NCBI GenBank assembly: GCA_963743875.1
Contig: CAVURM010000002.1
Location: 310,001-374,000, forward strand
Length of the DNA: 64,000 nt
Direction: 5' to 3'
Source: RHKX01 sp963743875
GTDB taxonomy: Bacteria > Actinomycetota > Thermoleophilia > Solirubrobacterales > 70-9
Under the pieces are notes generated by a model, which was not told the DNA's origin, made no database searches, and saw only the letters and a program-made list of their open reading frames with translations. Made by a program: the position numbers and the translations under genes. This document shows positions 45,078 through 54,492 of this stretch, piece after piece (within the stretch, counting starts at the first letter, position 1; every line of letters starts with the position of its first letter).

Positions 45078-47097
45078 ATGCAGGACATGGATCCCGAACA
45101 GAGCCGCACAACTGAAGCCGAGCTGATCAAGGAGCGGGAGGCCGAGCTCGGCCCCCGTCGCGCCGGCGGCATGGATCCGGACAAGGAGGCGGAGCCGACT
45201 CCGTTCATCGAGCGCCGGATGCCGTCCTCGCCGTTCCCCGCGATCGCCGACTACGCCTTTCTCTCCGATTGCCACACCGGCGCGCTCGTCGCCCCTGACG
45301 GGACCGTGGAGTGGCTCTGCCCGCCTCGGTTCGACTCGCCCAGCGTCTTCGCGGCGCTGCTCGATCGCTCCGCCGGCGGTTGGCGTTTCGGCCCCTCCAA
45401 CGTGGGCAAGCCGGTCGGCCGCCGCTACGAGCCGGGGACGAACATCGTCGAGACGACGTGGATGACCCCGACGGGCTGGATGATCGTCCGCGACGCCCTG
45501 ATCCTCGGTAAGTGGCGATCCCGCGAATCGACCAAGGCGACCGCTCACACCCGCCCGCCCTCGGACTTCGATTCCCATCACGTGCTCGTGCGGACGGCGC
45601 GCTGCGTGCATGGCACCGTTCAGCTCGAACAGGTCTGCGAGCCGGCCTTCGGTTACGGCAGCCGACCCGCCGCCTGGAGCCGGCCCGGCCCCGAGCACGG
45701 GATTGCCGACGCCAGCGACGGCGAGACCACGTTGCGTCTTCATTCGGACGTCAATATCGGGATCGAAGGCGGTTGCGCCCGCGCCCGCCGCCGGCTCGAG
45801 GCCGGCGAAGGTTGTTTCTTCGCCCTCTCCTGGTCGTCTCGCCTCGACGGCCCCGACAGCTTCGAGGCCGCCGAGGAGGCGCTCAACACCACCTCTCGGT
45901 TCTGGCGGACGTGGCTGGCTTCCGGCGACTTCCCCGACCATCGCTGGCAGGAGCACCTGCAGCGCTCGGCGCTCGTCCTCAAGGGCCTCACCTACATGCC
46001 GACCGGCGCGATGGTCGCGGCACTGACGACCTCGCTGCCCGAGACCCCCGGCGGTGAGCGCAACTGGGATTACCGGTACACCTGGATGCGGGATGCCACC
46101 TTCACCCTGCAGGGATTACACGCGCTCGGGCTGAGTTGGGAGGCCGACGACTTCGTCCAGTTCGTCGCCGATGTCGAGCGCAACGAGGACGGCGGCCTAC
46201 AGATCATGTACGGGATCGGTGGCGAGAAGCGCCTCGAGGAGCAGGAGCTGGACCACCTGACCGGGTACGAGGGGGCGCGGCCGGTGCGGATCGGCAACGA
46301 TGCCTACGGTCAACGGCAGAACGATGTCTACGGTGCGGTCCTCGACTCGATCTACCTGCATCAGAAGGAGTACGGGCACAACTCGCCTCGCCTCTGGCCC
46401 GTGATCGAGGATCAGGCACGTAGCGCCGCCGATGTCTGGCGGGGACCGGACCAGGGGATCTGGGAGATGCGAGGTGAGCCCCACCACTACGTCAGCAGCA
46501 AGGTCATGTGCTGGGTTGCGCTGGACCGCGCGGCCCGTCTTGCCTCCAGGCGCGGCTACGAAGGGCTCGCCGACGAATGGCGTCTGGTTGCCAACGAGAT
46601 CCACGCCGACGTCGCTCGCGAACGGCGTCGATTCCAATGGCGTCTTCACCCAGCACTACGAAACCGGTGCCCTCGACGCGTCGAACCTGCTCGTGCCGCT
46701 TGTCCGCTTCCTGCCCCAGGGCGACGAGCGCGTTCGCGCCACGGTCCTCGCGATCGCCGACGACCTGACCGAGAACGGTCTCGTGATCCGCTACCGGGTC
46801 GAGGAGGCCGACGACGGGCTCGAGGGCGAGGAGGGGACGTTCCTGATCTGTTCCTTCTGGCTCGTCTCGGCCCTGCTCGAGATCGGGGAGCGCAAGCGCG
46901 GCCGGGAGCTCTGCGAACGGCTGCTCAAGGACGCCAGCTCGCTCGGCCTCTACGCCGAGGAGCTCGACTCGGCCTCGGGCCGCCATCTCGGCAACTTTCC
47001 CCAGGCATTCACCCACCTCGCCCTGATCAATGCGGTCACCCACGTGATCCGCGACGAGCGGGCGATGCCGAGCCTCTACGAGGATCTGCACCTGTAA
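45078..47097 (+). CDS. glycoside hydrolase family 15 (glucoamylase/trehalase-like), one +1 frame break
   Basis: The protein of about 672 residues has the GH15 N-terminal beta domain (AIADYAFLSDCHTGALVAPD, GTVEWLCPPRFDSPSVFAAL) and the (alpha/alpha)6 barrel with GGERNWDYRYTWMRDA near residue 340. The frame changes near 46613 from EIHADV to LANGVDSNGVFTQHYE; removing one base joins the parts through the end (GNFPQAFTHLALIN). Actinobacterial members of this type hydrolyse trehalose or alpha-glucans; the sequence lacks a signal peptide, so it is probably cytoplasmic. ATG 45078 or 45087 starts the protein. The stop codon abuts repeat A3. Confidence 0.88.
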
Positions 47098-47222
47098 CAA
47101 CTCCGACCGGATCCTCCGCTGCGCGTCCGGTCCGGTCGGCCTGCGCGGTGTTGCCGCTCGGCAGGGGCGTCAGGTGGTTGGTGGGGTGGGGCTCCGCTTC
47201 GCGTCCGCTTCCGTCGGCCTGG
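47098..47222 (+). repeat. structured intergenic repeat, family A copy 3
   Basis: The stem CCGACCGGA (47103-47111) / TCCGGTCGG (47131-47139) encloses CTCCGCTGCGCGTCCG; then GCGCGGTGTTGCCGCTCGGC and GGGGCGTCAGGTGGTTGG follow, with a G-rich tail. It starts at the stop codon of the GH15 gene, as A1 does at prs. Confidence 0.85.
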
Positions 47223-47228
47223 CACCTG

Positions 47229-47278
47229 GTCAGTGAATGTGATTGCTCCGAAATATCGGAGAAATCCCATGCACTGGC
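47229..47278 (+). repeat. structured repeat, family B copy
   Basis: The hairpin has arms GTCAGTGAATGTGATTGCTC and GAGAAATCCCATGCACTGGC with apex CGAAATATCG. The apical pairs (CTCCGA/TCGGAG) differ from the GCCCG/CGGGC pairs in other copies but remain complementary. It directly follows A3, completing an A-B unit between the GH15 gene and the convergent gene at 47304. Confidence 0.8.
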
Positions 47279-47303
47279 GACTTGTCCCCGGTCCGGCGGC
47301 TAG

Positions 47304-47985
47304 CTACTTCTTCAGCTCGACGTTCGGGCGGAAGCTCGCGCCCAGGAGCTCGGCGTCCGCCAGCAGACGGGGCGGGGCGCCGGCTCCAATCGAGGTGGCC
47401 AGGTAGTAGCGGTAGGGCCCGGCCGCACGCAGGATCACCCTGTACGGACCGGCGAGGCCGCCGTCGAGGGGGACGTTGGCCTGCAGCTCGGCGATCGAGG
47501 TCTCGAGCGTAGGTCCGTCGACGCGGTCGCTGACGGTGGCGTCTTCACCGAGCTGCTCCAGCCCGGCGAGCGACTGGTCGATGAAGGTCTCGAAGTCGAG
47601 CTTGGGGTCGCGATCCACCCAGAGGGTCGACTCGCCGAGCCCGTCGATCGAGCGGGCGGAGAAGCTGGCTCCCTCGGGGGGTTTGGTGCGCCGCCAGTTG
47701 TCGGGCAGGGCGATCGAGAAGCCGCGTTCCTGGACGAACTGCGAGTCGCTGACGGCGGAGGGCGGCTCGACGGGGGTCAGCGGTGCCGTCGGCTTCGAGG
47801 CCCTCCGTTGCGAGTCCGAGCCCCCGCCCAGGATCAGGATCAAACCGACCAGGACCACCACCGCCGCCGAGGCCGGCGAGCGGCAGGCCGAAGCGCCGGT
47901 GACGTAGTGCGTCGAACAGATCGCCGACGCGCAGCGCCACGCCCTCGGCGGCGAAGCTGATTCGGTCCCAGAGGTCGGAGAGCAC
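47304..47985 (-). CDS. membrane-anchored protein of unknown function, one +1 frame break
   Basis: From GTG 47985 the first frame reads MLSDLWDRISFAAEGVALRV and LFDALRHRRFGLPLAGL; near 47895 one extra base moves to a second frame with VVVLVGLILILGG, a single transmembrane helix, followed by an outer domain (GFSIALPDNWRRTKPPEGAS, RAAGPYRYYLATSI) of about 170 residues. The assembled product has about 226 residues. The outer part resembles lipoprotein-like domains of the PsbP/LpqN type only loosely; no function can be assigned. It is convergent with the GH15 gene, with an A-B repeat in between. Confidence 0.6.
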
Positions 47986-48106
47986 GGTTGCTAGTTCGCT
48001 GAATCGGTGCCTTTGCCTGCCAACGCGGGGATGGGTCTCGGCACCCGGGAATGCAGCTGCAGCAGGTCGCAGTACGTGTTGCGGGCCACTTCGCGAGAAT
48101 CGCGAT

Positions 48107-49670
48107 GTGCTGTCAACACCCTTCGAGTGGCTCTACCGGAAGCTCGGACCGCGATATCCGAAGGTGTTCGTGACGATCGAGCTGCAGGCGGGCTTTCTCG
48201 TGACCGCCGGTACGGTCGCGCTGCTGGGCGCCTACTACGACGCTTCGTTGTCCGATTTCGCTGCAGATGCTGGCGGTCGCGATTGGCCTGACGGCCTGTC
48301 GCGATCGCCTGGGGTCTCCACTGGATCTACCCGCGCCTGCGGCCGATCAGCGCCTGGATCGCGGGTGCCCGCGGCAAGGAGGAGACCGAGCGCGCCTGGG
48401 CGTCGGCCGTGGGCCTGCCGCTCTCGCTCGTCCGCGACGAGATGTTCTATCCGGTGCTCGCCGTCGTTGTGCCGTCCTGTGCCGCCGGGGTGATCATCCT
48501 GGACCTCTCCTGGATCAGCCTCATCCCGCTGGTGGTCGCCGGGACCGTCGCGGTCGGCTACGGGGCGATCCTCCACCACCTGACGATCGAGGCCGGCATG
48601 CGGCCGATCCTGATCGAGATCAACCGATCGGTCTCACCCCGGTTCAACAGACGACATTCCGATCCTGCCGCTGCGGGTCCGCCTGCTCACCGCCCTGCCG
48701 ATGATCAACGTGATCACCGGCCTGGTCGTTGCAGCGATCGCCGGTGCCGACAGCCTCGGCGTCACGGTGCTGGTTGCGATCGGGGTCGCGACGACGATCT
48801 CGCTGGAGCTCACGATCCTCCTGTCGAGGTCGATTCTGGGTCCCCTGGCCGACCTGCAGACGGCGACCGACGCGCGTTGCCGAGGGCGACTTCGACGTCG
48901 CCGTTCCGGTCACCACCGCCGACGAGATCGGCGAGCTCGCCGCTTCGTTCAACCAGATGGTCGGCGGCCTGCGCGAGCGCGAGCGGATCAGCCAGGCCTT
49001 CGGCACCTACCTCGACCACGAGGTCGCCGACCACATCCTCAGCGAGGGCTTCTCCGAGCAGGGCGAGATCGTCGACGTCTCGATCCTCTTCTGCGACGTC
49101 AAGGACTTCAGCCGCTTCGCCGAGACCGCAGACGCGCAGGAGGTGGTCGCCCGTCTCAACGAGCTCTTCGAGGTCGTGGTGCCGGTGATCGCGGCCGAGG
49201 GCGGCCACGTCGACAAGTTCGAGGGCGACGGGTTGATGGCCGTGTTCGGCGCGCCGCAGATCGTCCCCGACCACGCCGACCGCGCCCTCCGCGCGGCGCT
49301 CGAGATCGATCGTCTGGTCAACGGCGAGCGGACTCGGCGGCGGCTTCGAGCTCGGCATCGGTCTCAACACCGGCCCGGTGCTCGCCGGCATCGATCGGCG
49401 GCGGCGGTCGGCTCAACTTCAGCGTCATCGGCGACGCGGTCAACATCGCGGCGCGGGTCGAGGCGGCGACCCGGGAGACCGGCGACAACGTGCTCCTGAC
49501 CGAGGCGACCGAGGAGCGCTCGGAGAGGGGACTTCGACCTCGAGTCCCGCGGGGAGCGGGAGCTCAAGGGGATCGAGCGCCCGGTTCGCCTGCTTCGCGC
49601 CGCCGCGCGGCAGCAGGCCCGACCCTCCGCGATCCGGTCGAGGCGGTCCGCTCCGTGTACGCTCGCGTCC
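48107..49670 (+). CDS. class III adenylate/guanylate cyclase with membrane region and HAMP domain, seven +1 frame breaks
   Basis: Pieces in successive frames give one protein of about 520 residues. The N-terminal membrane region (VTIELQAGFLVTAGTVALLG, FYPVLAVVVPSCAAGVIIL, MINVITGLVVAAIAGA) leads to a HAMP-like segment (VAEGDFDVAVPVTTADEIGE), then the cyclase domain with VSILFCDVKDFSRFAE, FEGDGLMAVFGAP, LNTGPVLAG and NFSVIGDAVNIAARVEAATR. The frame moves forward by one at about 48251, 48290, 48646, 48880, 49333, 49391 and 49530; each is explained by one extra base and no in-frame stop interrupts the conserved parts. It would make cAMP or cGMP. The true 3' end is unclear because the last frame runs into the TPP-enzyme gene without a stop. 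Confidence 0.75.
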
Positions 49671-51331
49671 GTGGCAACCGCGAAGAAGGCTGAGTCCAAA
49701 GGGGTCGCCAACCCCGGCGCGCGACACGGAGGCAGGCTGGCCGCCAAGGCGCTGCGCGAGCGCGGCGTGAGCCATCTGTTCACGCTCTCCGGCGGCCACC
49801 TCTTCAGCCTCTACGACGGCTGCAAGGAGGAGGGCATCGAGGTCGTCGACGTCCGCCACGAGCAGGCGGCCGCATTCGCCGCCGAGGGCTGGGCGAAGGC
49901 GACGCGGACGCCCGGGGTCTGCGCGCTGACCGCCGGGCCCGGCGTGACGAACGGGATCAGCGCGATCGCCGGCGCCCGCTCGAACGGCTCGCCGATCGTC
50001 GTCCTCGGCGGCCGCGCCGCCGAAGGCCGCTGGGGCACCGGGCAGCCTGCAGGAGATCGATCACCTGCCGTTCGTCTCGCCGCTGACCAAGTCGGCGGAG
50101 ACGGTCAAGGAGACGGCCCTGATCGGCGAGGCCACCGCGCGGGCCATCGACATCGCGCATCGACGGCGCCGACCGGCCCGACCTTCCTCGACTATCCGCT
50201 CGACGTCGTCTTCATGGAGGGCGATGCCGAGATCCCCGCCGCTCCGGTCGCCGAGGTCGCCGCCGCCGAGGGGATCGAGCGAGCGGCCGAGCTGCTCGCC
50301 GCGGCTGAGCGCCCGGTGATCATGGCCGGCACCGGCCTCTACTGGGCGCGGGCCGAGAACGAGCTCCGCGAGCTCGCCGAGCGGCTGGGGATTCCGGTCT
50401 TTCTGAACGGCATGGGCCGCGGATGCGTTCCCGTCGACCACGAGCTGGCCTTCAGCCGGACGAGGGGCATGGCCCTCGCAGGGCGCCGATGTGGCGATCG
50501 TGATCGGCGTGCCGCTCGACTTCCGGCTCGGCTTCGGGGCGGCAATCGGCGAGGACGCGACGCTGATCCGGGTCGATGTCGAGCCCAACCGGCTCGAACG
50601 CAACCGGGTCGCCGACGTCGATCTCGTCGGCGATGTCTCGCGGGACCCTCGCTGCGCTCGCTGGGACGGACGGCTCGGTCAATCGCACCGCCGGATGGCT
50701 CGGGCAGCTGCGCGAGGAGGAGGGGGACAAGCGGGCCGCCGAGTCGGACGACCGCTCCGACCCGCGCTCGCCGCTGCACCCGATGCGGCTCTACGAGGAA
50801 CTCGGGCAGGTCCTCGACCGCGATGCGATCGTGATCGGCGACGGTGGCGATTTCGTCTCCTACGCAGGCCGGGTGATCGAGACCTTCGAGCCCGGTACGT
50901 GGATGGATCCGGGCCCCTTCGGCTGCCTCGGCGCCGGGCCCGGTCAGGCGATCGGCGCGGCCTGCGCCAGGCCCGGCAAGCAGGTCTGCCTGCTGCTCGG
51001 CGACGGCGCATTCGGCTTCAGCGGACTTGAGTTCGACACGATGGTTCGCCATGGGTTGCCGATCGTCGGCGTGATGGGCAACAACGGCATCTGGGCTCTG
51101 GAGAAGAACCCGATGGAGTACCTCTACGGCTATTCGATCGCCGCTGAGCTCCAGCCGGAGACTCCCTATGAGCAGGTGATCGAGGCCCTCGGCGGCCACG
51201 GCGAGCTCGTCCGCCGGCCCGAGGAGCTGCGACCGGCTCTGGAGCGCGCGTTCGCGTCCGGCAAACCCGCTCTGGTCAACGTGCTGACCGACCCCGACGT
51301 GATCTACCCACGCCGGGCCGTACTCGCCTGA
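49671..51331 (+). CDS. thiamine-diphosphate enzyme, acetolactate synthase-like (IlvG/IlvB type), four frame breaks
   Basis: The N-terminal TPP domain has ERGVSHLFTLSGGHLFSLYD and VRHEQAAAFAAEGWAKATRT (catalytic Glu), then TAGPGVTNG and VVLGGRA. A middle domain ends VAIVIGVPLDFRLGFGAAIG, and the C-terminal TPP-binding motif is GDGAFGFSGLEFDTMV with GNNGIW. About 553 residues once joined. Frame breaks lie near 50042, 50157, 50482 and 50652; three fit one extra base, and the second fits one missing base or two extra. Family members decarboxylate 2-keto acids or act on 2-hydroxyacyl-CoA; true acetolactate synthase activity is uncertain without the regulatory subunit nearby. Starts at GTG 49671. 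Confidence 0.8.
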
Positions 51332-51366
51332 ATGCATTCCCGCTCGAGCCGGTCAGGGGTGTCCCG

Positions 51367-51648
51367 ATGGGTCTGAGGGTCGGCCGTCACAACTTCGCCT
51401 ACGTCACCTACGACGCCTCCAGCGACGTCATCTACGCCAAGTACGACGGTTCGCCCTCGGCGCGGCGTGAGCCCACCCCCGAGGGTCACATCTGGCTCTT
51501 CGACGAGCGGGGCCGCTTTCACGGGGTCGCTCTGATGGAGCCCCGTGAGCGGCTCGAGCGCGACGGCGCCGTCCACGTCTCCCTGCCGAGCGGCGAGCGG
51601 GAGCGGGTGGTCGGGGTCGATTTCACCGTCGGCTCCGCCAAGCCGTAG
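51367..51648 (+). CDS. small protein, possible DUF2283-like fold
   Basis: The 93-residue protein contains FAYVTYDASSDVIYAKYDGS and HIWLFDERGRFHGVALMEPR, resembling the short beta-rich proteins classed as DUF2283. Function is unknown. It overlaps, on the opposite strand, the 3' end of the thioesterase frame by 130 bases, so one of the two ends must be wrong. The + gene looks real from its even codon use and clear start; this is a judgement. Confidence 0.55.
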   Translation: MGLRVGRHNFAYVTYDASSDVIYAKYDGSPSARREPTPEGHIWLFDERGRFHGVALMEPRERLERDGAVHVSLPSGERERVVGVDFTVGSAKP

Positions 51649-52343
51649 ATCAACTGATCGAGATGGTGCCGGCGACGGTTCCCGTCGGCGTCGCTGACCC
51701 AGAGCATCGAGTCGGCCCTGTGCACGATCGCCGTGCCGTGGCCGATCCCCGACCTGAATTCGGCCTCCAGGGTCGCGCCGCCTGAATGAAGCGGCGAGAG
51801 GTCGAGGTACTCCTCGGCGACGTCCCAGTACCAGAGGTTGCTGACGTGCCCCGCGAGGTCGATCTCCGAGCGCCCGAACGACCACCCCAGGCGCTCGGCG
51901 TCGGCGGGCGGGGTGGAGGGGTGGCGCAGCGAGCTGCGCGGGCGATGATCGCCGGCGCTCGGGCCGTAGACCTCCTCGAAGGCCCTCGGCAGGCGGGCCG
52001 GTCGGCGGGTCTCGGGGTCGACGTGGACCCAGATCGCCTCCGAGTGGACGTTCGCTCCCAGGTCCCCGCTGACTGATGTGCTCCGCTCGGCCACGGTCTT
52101 CGCCTTGCCGCTGCACCAGGTCTTCAACTCGAGTTGCTCGGGGAAGACGGGCAGTCGGCGGATGGTCAGGGTCAGTCGGCGGATGATCCAGAACGCCTCG
52201 GCGCCGAAGCCGGAGTCGAGGCCGTCGGCGAACGCGGTCTCCTGTAGCCAGCGGGCAAGCGCGAACGGATGGGCGTTTCCCTCGGCGTCGACGTCGGCCG
52301 CGCCGACTCGGTGGAGCTCCGTGTAGGTGCGTGGGGTCGCGAT
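51519..52343 (-). CDS. acyl-ACP thioesterase-like protein, ends uncertain
   Basis: Two hotdog-type halves are visible. The first has ADVDAEGNAHPFALARWLQE followed by AFWIIRRLTLTIRRLPVFPE and KTWCSGKAKTVAERSTSV. The second has RLGWSFGRSEIDLAGHVSNL and YWDVAEEYLDL. This is the pattern of acyl-ACP thioesterases, which release fatty acids from the carrier protein. No ATG, GTG or TTG is found between the stop of the upstream gene at 52354 and the first conserved residues, and the C-terminal part after LDQLIYGLA overlaps the small + gene. A frame error at either end is likely, so both ends are uncertain. Confidence 0.65.
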   Translation of the reverse strand: MATPRTYTELHRVGAADVDAEGNAHPFALARWLQETAFADGLDSGFGAEAFWIIRRLTLTIRRLPVFPEQLELKTWCSGKAKTVAERSTSVSGDLGANVHSEAIWVHVDPETRRPARLPRAFEEVYGPSAGDHRPRSSLRHPSTPPADAERLGWSFGRSEIDLAGHVSNLWYWDVAEEYLDLSPLHSGGATLEAEFRSGIGHGTAIVHRADSMLWVSDADGNRRRHHLDQLIYGLAEPTVKSTPTTRSRSPLGRETWTAPSRSSRSRGSIRATP

Positions 52344-52353
52344 CGGCCCGGAC

Positions 52354-52809
52354 CTAGTTGGGCGTGGACTCGACGTGCTGTTTGAGGCCCTCCGCGGCGC
52401 CCTTCGTCAGGAACGTCTTGACCCTGCCCTCGGCGGGCCCTCTGAGCAGCAGCCCCAGCATCCGTCCCGGGTCGGCCGAGATCGAGAACGTCGCCTTGGT
52501 CAACCCGACGTCGAGCTCGATGAACACCCAAGACCCGTCGAGTGAGTTGAGGTCGCCCTTCTCCTGGACCCAGCTCATGCCGGTCGGCTCGTCGTAGCTG
52601 AAGCGAAGTCGCTGACTGGTGGTCTTGACCTTGGCGTCGGAGGTGCTGTCGACGAGGGTTGCGCGACCCGCATCATCGGTCTCGATCGTCTCGACGGTCA
52701 GGAGTGCCGGCTGCCAGGAGGTCGAGTTCGGGACGTCGGCGGCGACCTCCCAGACGCGCTCGCGCGGGGCTGCGATCTCGACCGTCCAGTTCGCCTGCAG
52801 AATCGCCAT
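52354..52809 (-). CDS. SRPBCC (START/polyketide-cyclase-like) family protein
   Basis: The 151-residue protein has NWTVEIAAPRERVWEVAADV at the start, a helix-grip motif, MSWVQEKGDLNSLDGSWVFI, and a C-terminal helix TFLTKGAAEGLKQHVEST, typical of SRPBCC proteins that bind a hydrophobic ligand. It is probably co-transcribed with the thioesterase gene that follows. The ligand is unknown. Confidence 0.78.
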   Translation of the reverse strand: MAILQANWTVEIAAPRERVWEVAADVPNSTSWQPALLTVETIETDDAGRATLVDSTSDAKVKTTSQRLRFSYDEPTGMSWVQEKGDLNSLDGSWVFIELDVGLTKATFSISADPGRMLGLLLRGPAEGRVKTFLTKGAAEGLKQHVESTPN

Positions 52810-52860
52810 CGGGCCACCCTACCGAGGGGCCGACCCCAACCCCTCCGTAGAGTCCGGGTC

Positions 52861-53487
52861 GTGTCCCAACCCCGTCCCGACATGCCCCCCTTCAACGAGA
52901 CCGACCTGCTCGACGATCCGATCGAGCTCTTCGGGAGATGGTTCGAGCTTGCCGAACGGGAGATGCCGTTGGCCGATTCGGTCTGCTTGGCCACCGTCGA
53001 CGCAGACGGGTCGCCGGATGCTCGCATGGTTCTGCTCAAGGGCTTCGACCAGCGCGGGTTCCGCTTCTTCACCAATCAAGGGTCGGTCAAGGGCTCGCAG
53101 CTGGCCGGCCATCCGGTGGCGGCACTCGTCTTCTACTGGCGCGAGCTCGATCGGCAGGTGCGGGTCCGTGGTCGGGTCGAGCGGGTCACGGACGACGAAT
53201 CGGACGAGTATTTCGCCAGCCGCCCGCGCGAGAGCATGATCGGCGCCTGGGCCAGCCCGCAGAGCGAGGAGCTGGCCGACCGCGGCGAGCTCGAGCGCAG
53301 GGTCGCCGATGTCGAGGGCCGGTTCGCCGGCGAGGAGGTCCTGCGGCCCCCGCATTGGGGCGGTTATCTCGTCGTCCCCGGCGAGATCGAGTTCTGGCAG
53401 GGGCAGATCGGCCGGCTCCACGATCGCTTCCGTTACGTGCGGGCCGGTGAGTCCGGCCCATGGCGCGTGACGCGGCTAGCTCCCTGA
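52861..53487 (+). CDS. pdxH: pyridoxamine 5'-phosphate oxidase
   Basis: The 208-residue FMN enzyme shows MPLADSVCLATVDADGSPDA, RMVLLKGFDQRGFRFFTNQG, the substrate-binding SRPRESMIGAWASPQSE near residue 120, PPHWGGYLVVP, and the C-terminal WQGQIGRLHDRFRY. It oxidises pyridoxamine- or pyridoxine-5'-phosphate to pyridoxal phosphate. GTG 52861 is the start. It is divergent from the SRPBCC gene. Confidence 0.95.
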   Translation: MSQPRPDMPPFNETDLLDDPIELFGRWFELAEREMPLADSVCLATVDADGSPDARMVLLKGFDQRGFRFFTNQGSVKGSQLAGHPVAALVFYWRELDRQVRVRGRVERVTDDESDEYFASRPRESMIGAWASPQSEELADRGELERRVADVEGRFAGEEVLRPPHWGGYLVVPGEIEFWQGQIGRLHDRFRYVRAGESGPWRVTRLAP

Positions 53488-53505
53488 GCAGCGGCGAGTT
53501 CGAAC

Positions 53506-54439
53506 TCAGCCCGCGGCGGCGCCGTGACGCTCGACGGCGCGAAGGGCGGCGCCGAACAGGATGTCGCGCTCCGAGACCGCGATCTTCGGGAGCGCGAAGG
53601 CGCGCATCACCTTGATCAGGATGATCACCCCGGCGACGATCGTCGGCGCGCGGTCGGGGTCGACCCCGCGCACCCGCTGGCGCTCATCGAGCGGCAGCGA
53701 CGACAGCCGCGAGCAGAGGTTCTGGATCGTCTCGAGCGTCAGCTCGTGGCCCTCGACCTGGTCGTAGTCGACCTCGTTCGAGGCCGAGGTCGATGGCGGC
53801 GAGCATCGCCGGCGTTCCAGCGACGGCGACCCCGCGCTCGGCTCGCAGGCCGGGGTGGGTCGAGAGCTGCTGGTCGATGGCGGTGCCGACGTCTTCGGAG
53901 AGCGACTCGAGCTCGTTCGTCTGTGGCGGATCGGTGTGGATATGGCGCTCGGTGTGGCGGACGACGCCGAGTTGCAGGGAGGTGTTGAAGGCCGGCTCCG
54001 CCCGGGAGCCGACGATCAGCTCGGTCGATCCGCCGCCGATGTCGAGCACGAGGGTCTCGCCGTCGATGTAGCCGCCGCCGCGCGCCCCCAGGTAGGTCAA
54101 CTCGGCCTCCTCGAGGCCGCCGATCACCTGGGCCTGAAGCGCGAACCGCTCGCGCAGCTCGGCCAGGAACGCCTCCGAGTTGGAGGCATCGCGGGCGGCG
54201 CTGGTGGCGAAGGCGAACGTGTCCTCGGCACCGAGCTCGGTCAGGGTTGCGATGTAGTCGCCGACGGCGGCGTAGACGCTTTCGATCGCCTCGGTGGCGA
54301 GCTGGCCCGAGGTCTCGACCCCGCGGCCGAGCCCGGTCACCCGTGATTCCCGATGGACGGCATCGACCCGTCCGTCGTCCACGTCGGCCACCAGGAGCCG
54401 GGTCGAGTTCGTTCCCATGTCGATAGCCGCGACGCGCAA
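53506..54439 (-). CDS. ppx: exopolyphosphatase / pppGpp phosphohydrolase family, one +1 frame break
   Basis: The protein of about 310 residues has AAIDMGTNSTRLLVADVDDG, AFATSAARDASNSEAFLAEL and LVLDIGGGSTELIVGS, the Ppx/GppA acetokinase-like fold. The frame breaks near 53785 (from DLGLE to EVDYDQVEGH); one extra base restores the C-terminus through VRGVDPDRAPTIVAGVIIL to the stop. It hydrolyses polyphosphate ends or pppGpp in the cytoplasm. The start is taken as TTG 54439, just before RVAAIDMG. The protein is the short, two-domain actinobacterial form. Confidence 0.85.
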
Positions 54440-54492
54440 GGCACGCGATCGTAGTGACCGAGCCCGAGCAACCCTCTCCGGGGCGCTTGGCG

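Noticed and set aside
48107..51331. Programmed +1 frameshifting as an explanation of the breaks
   Set aside because: No shared slippery sequence, stop codon or downstream structure at the sites, and several breaks per gene would make expression very poor.
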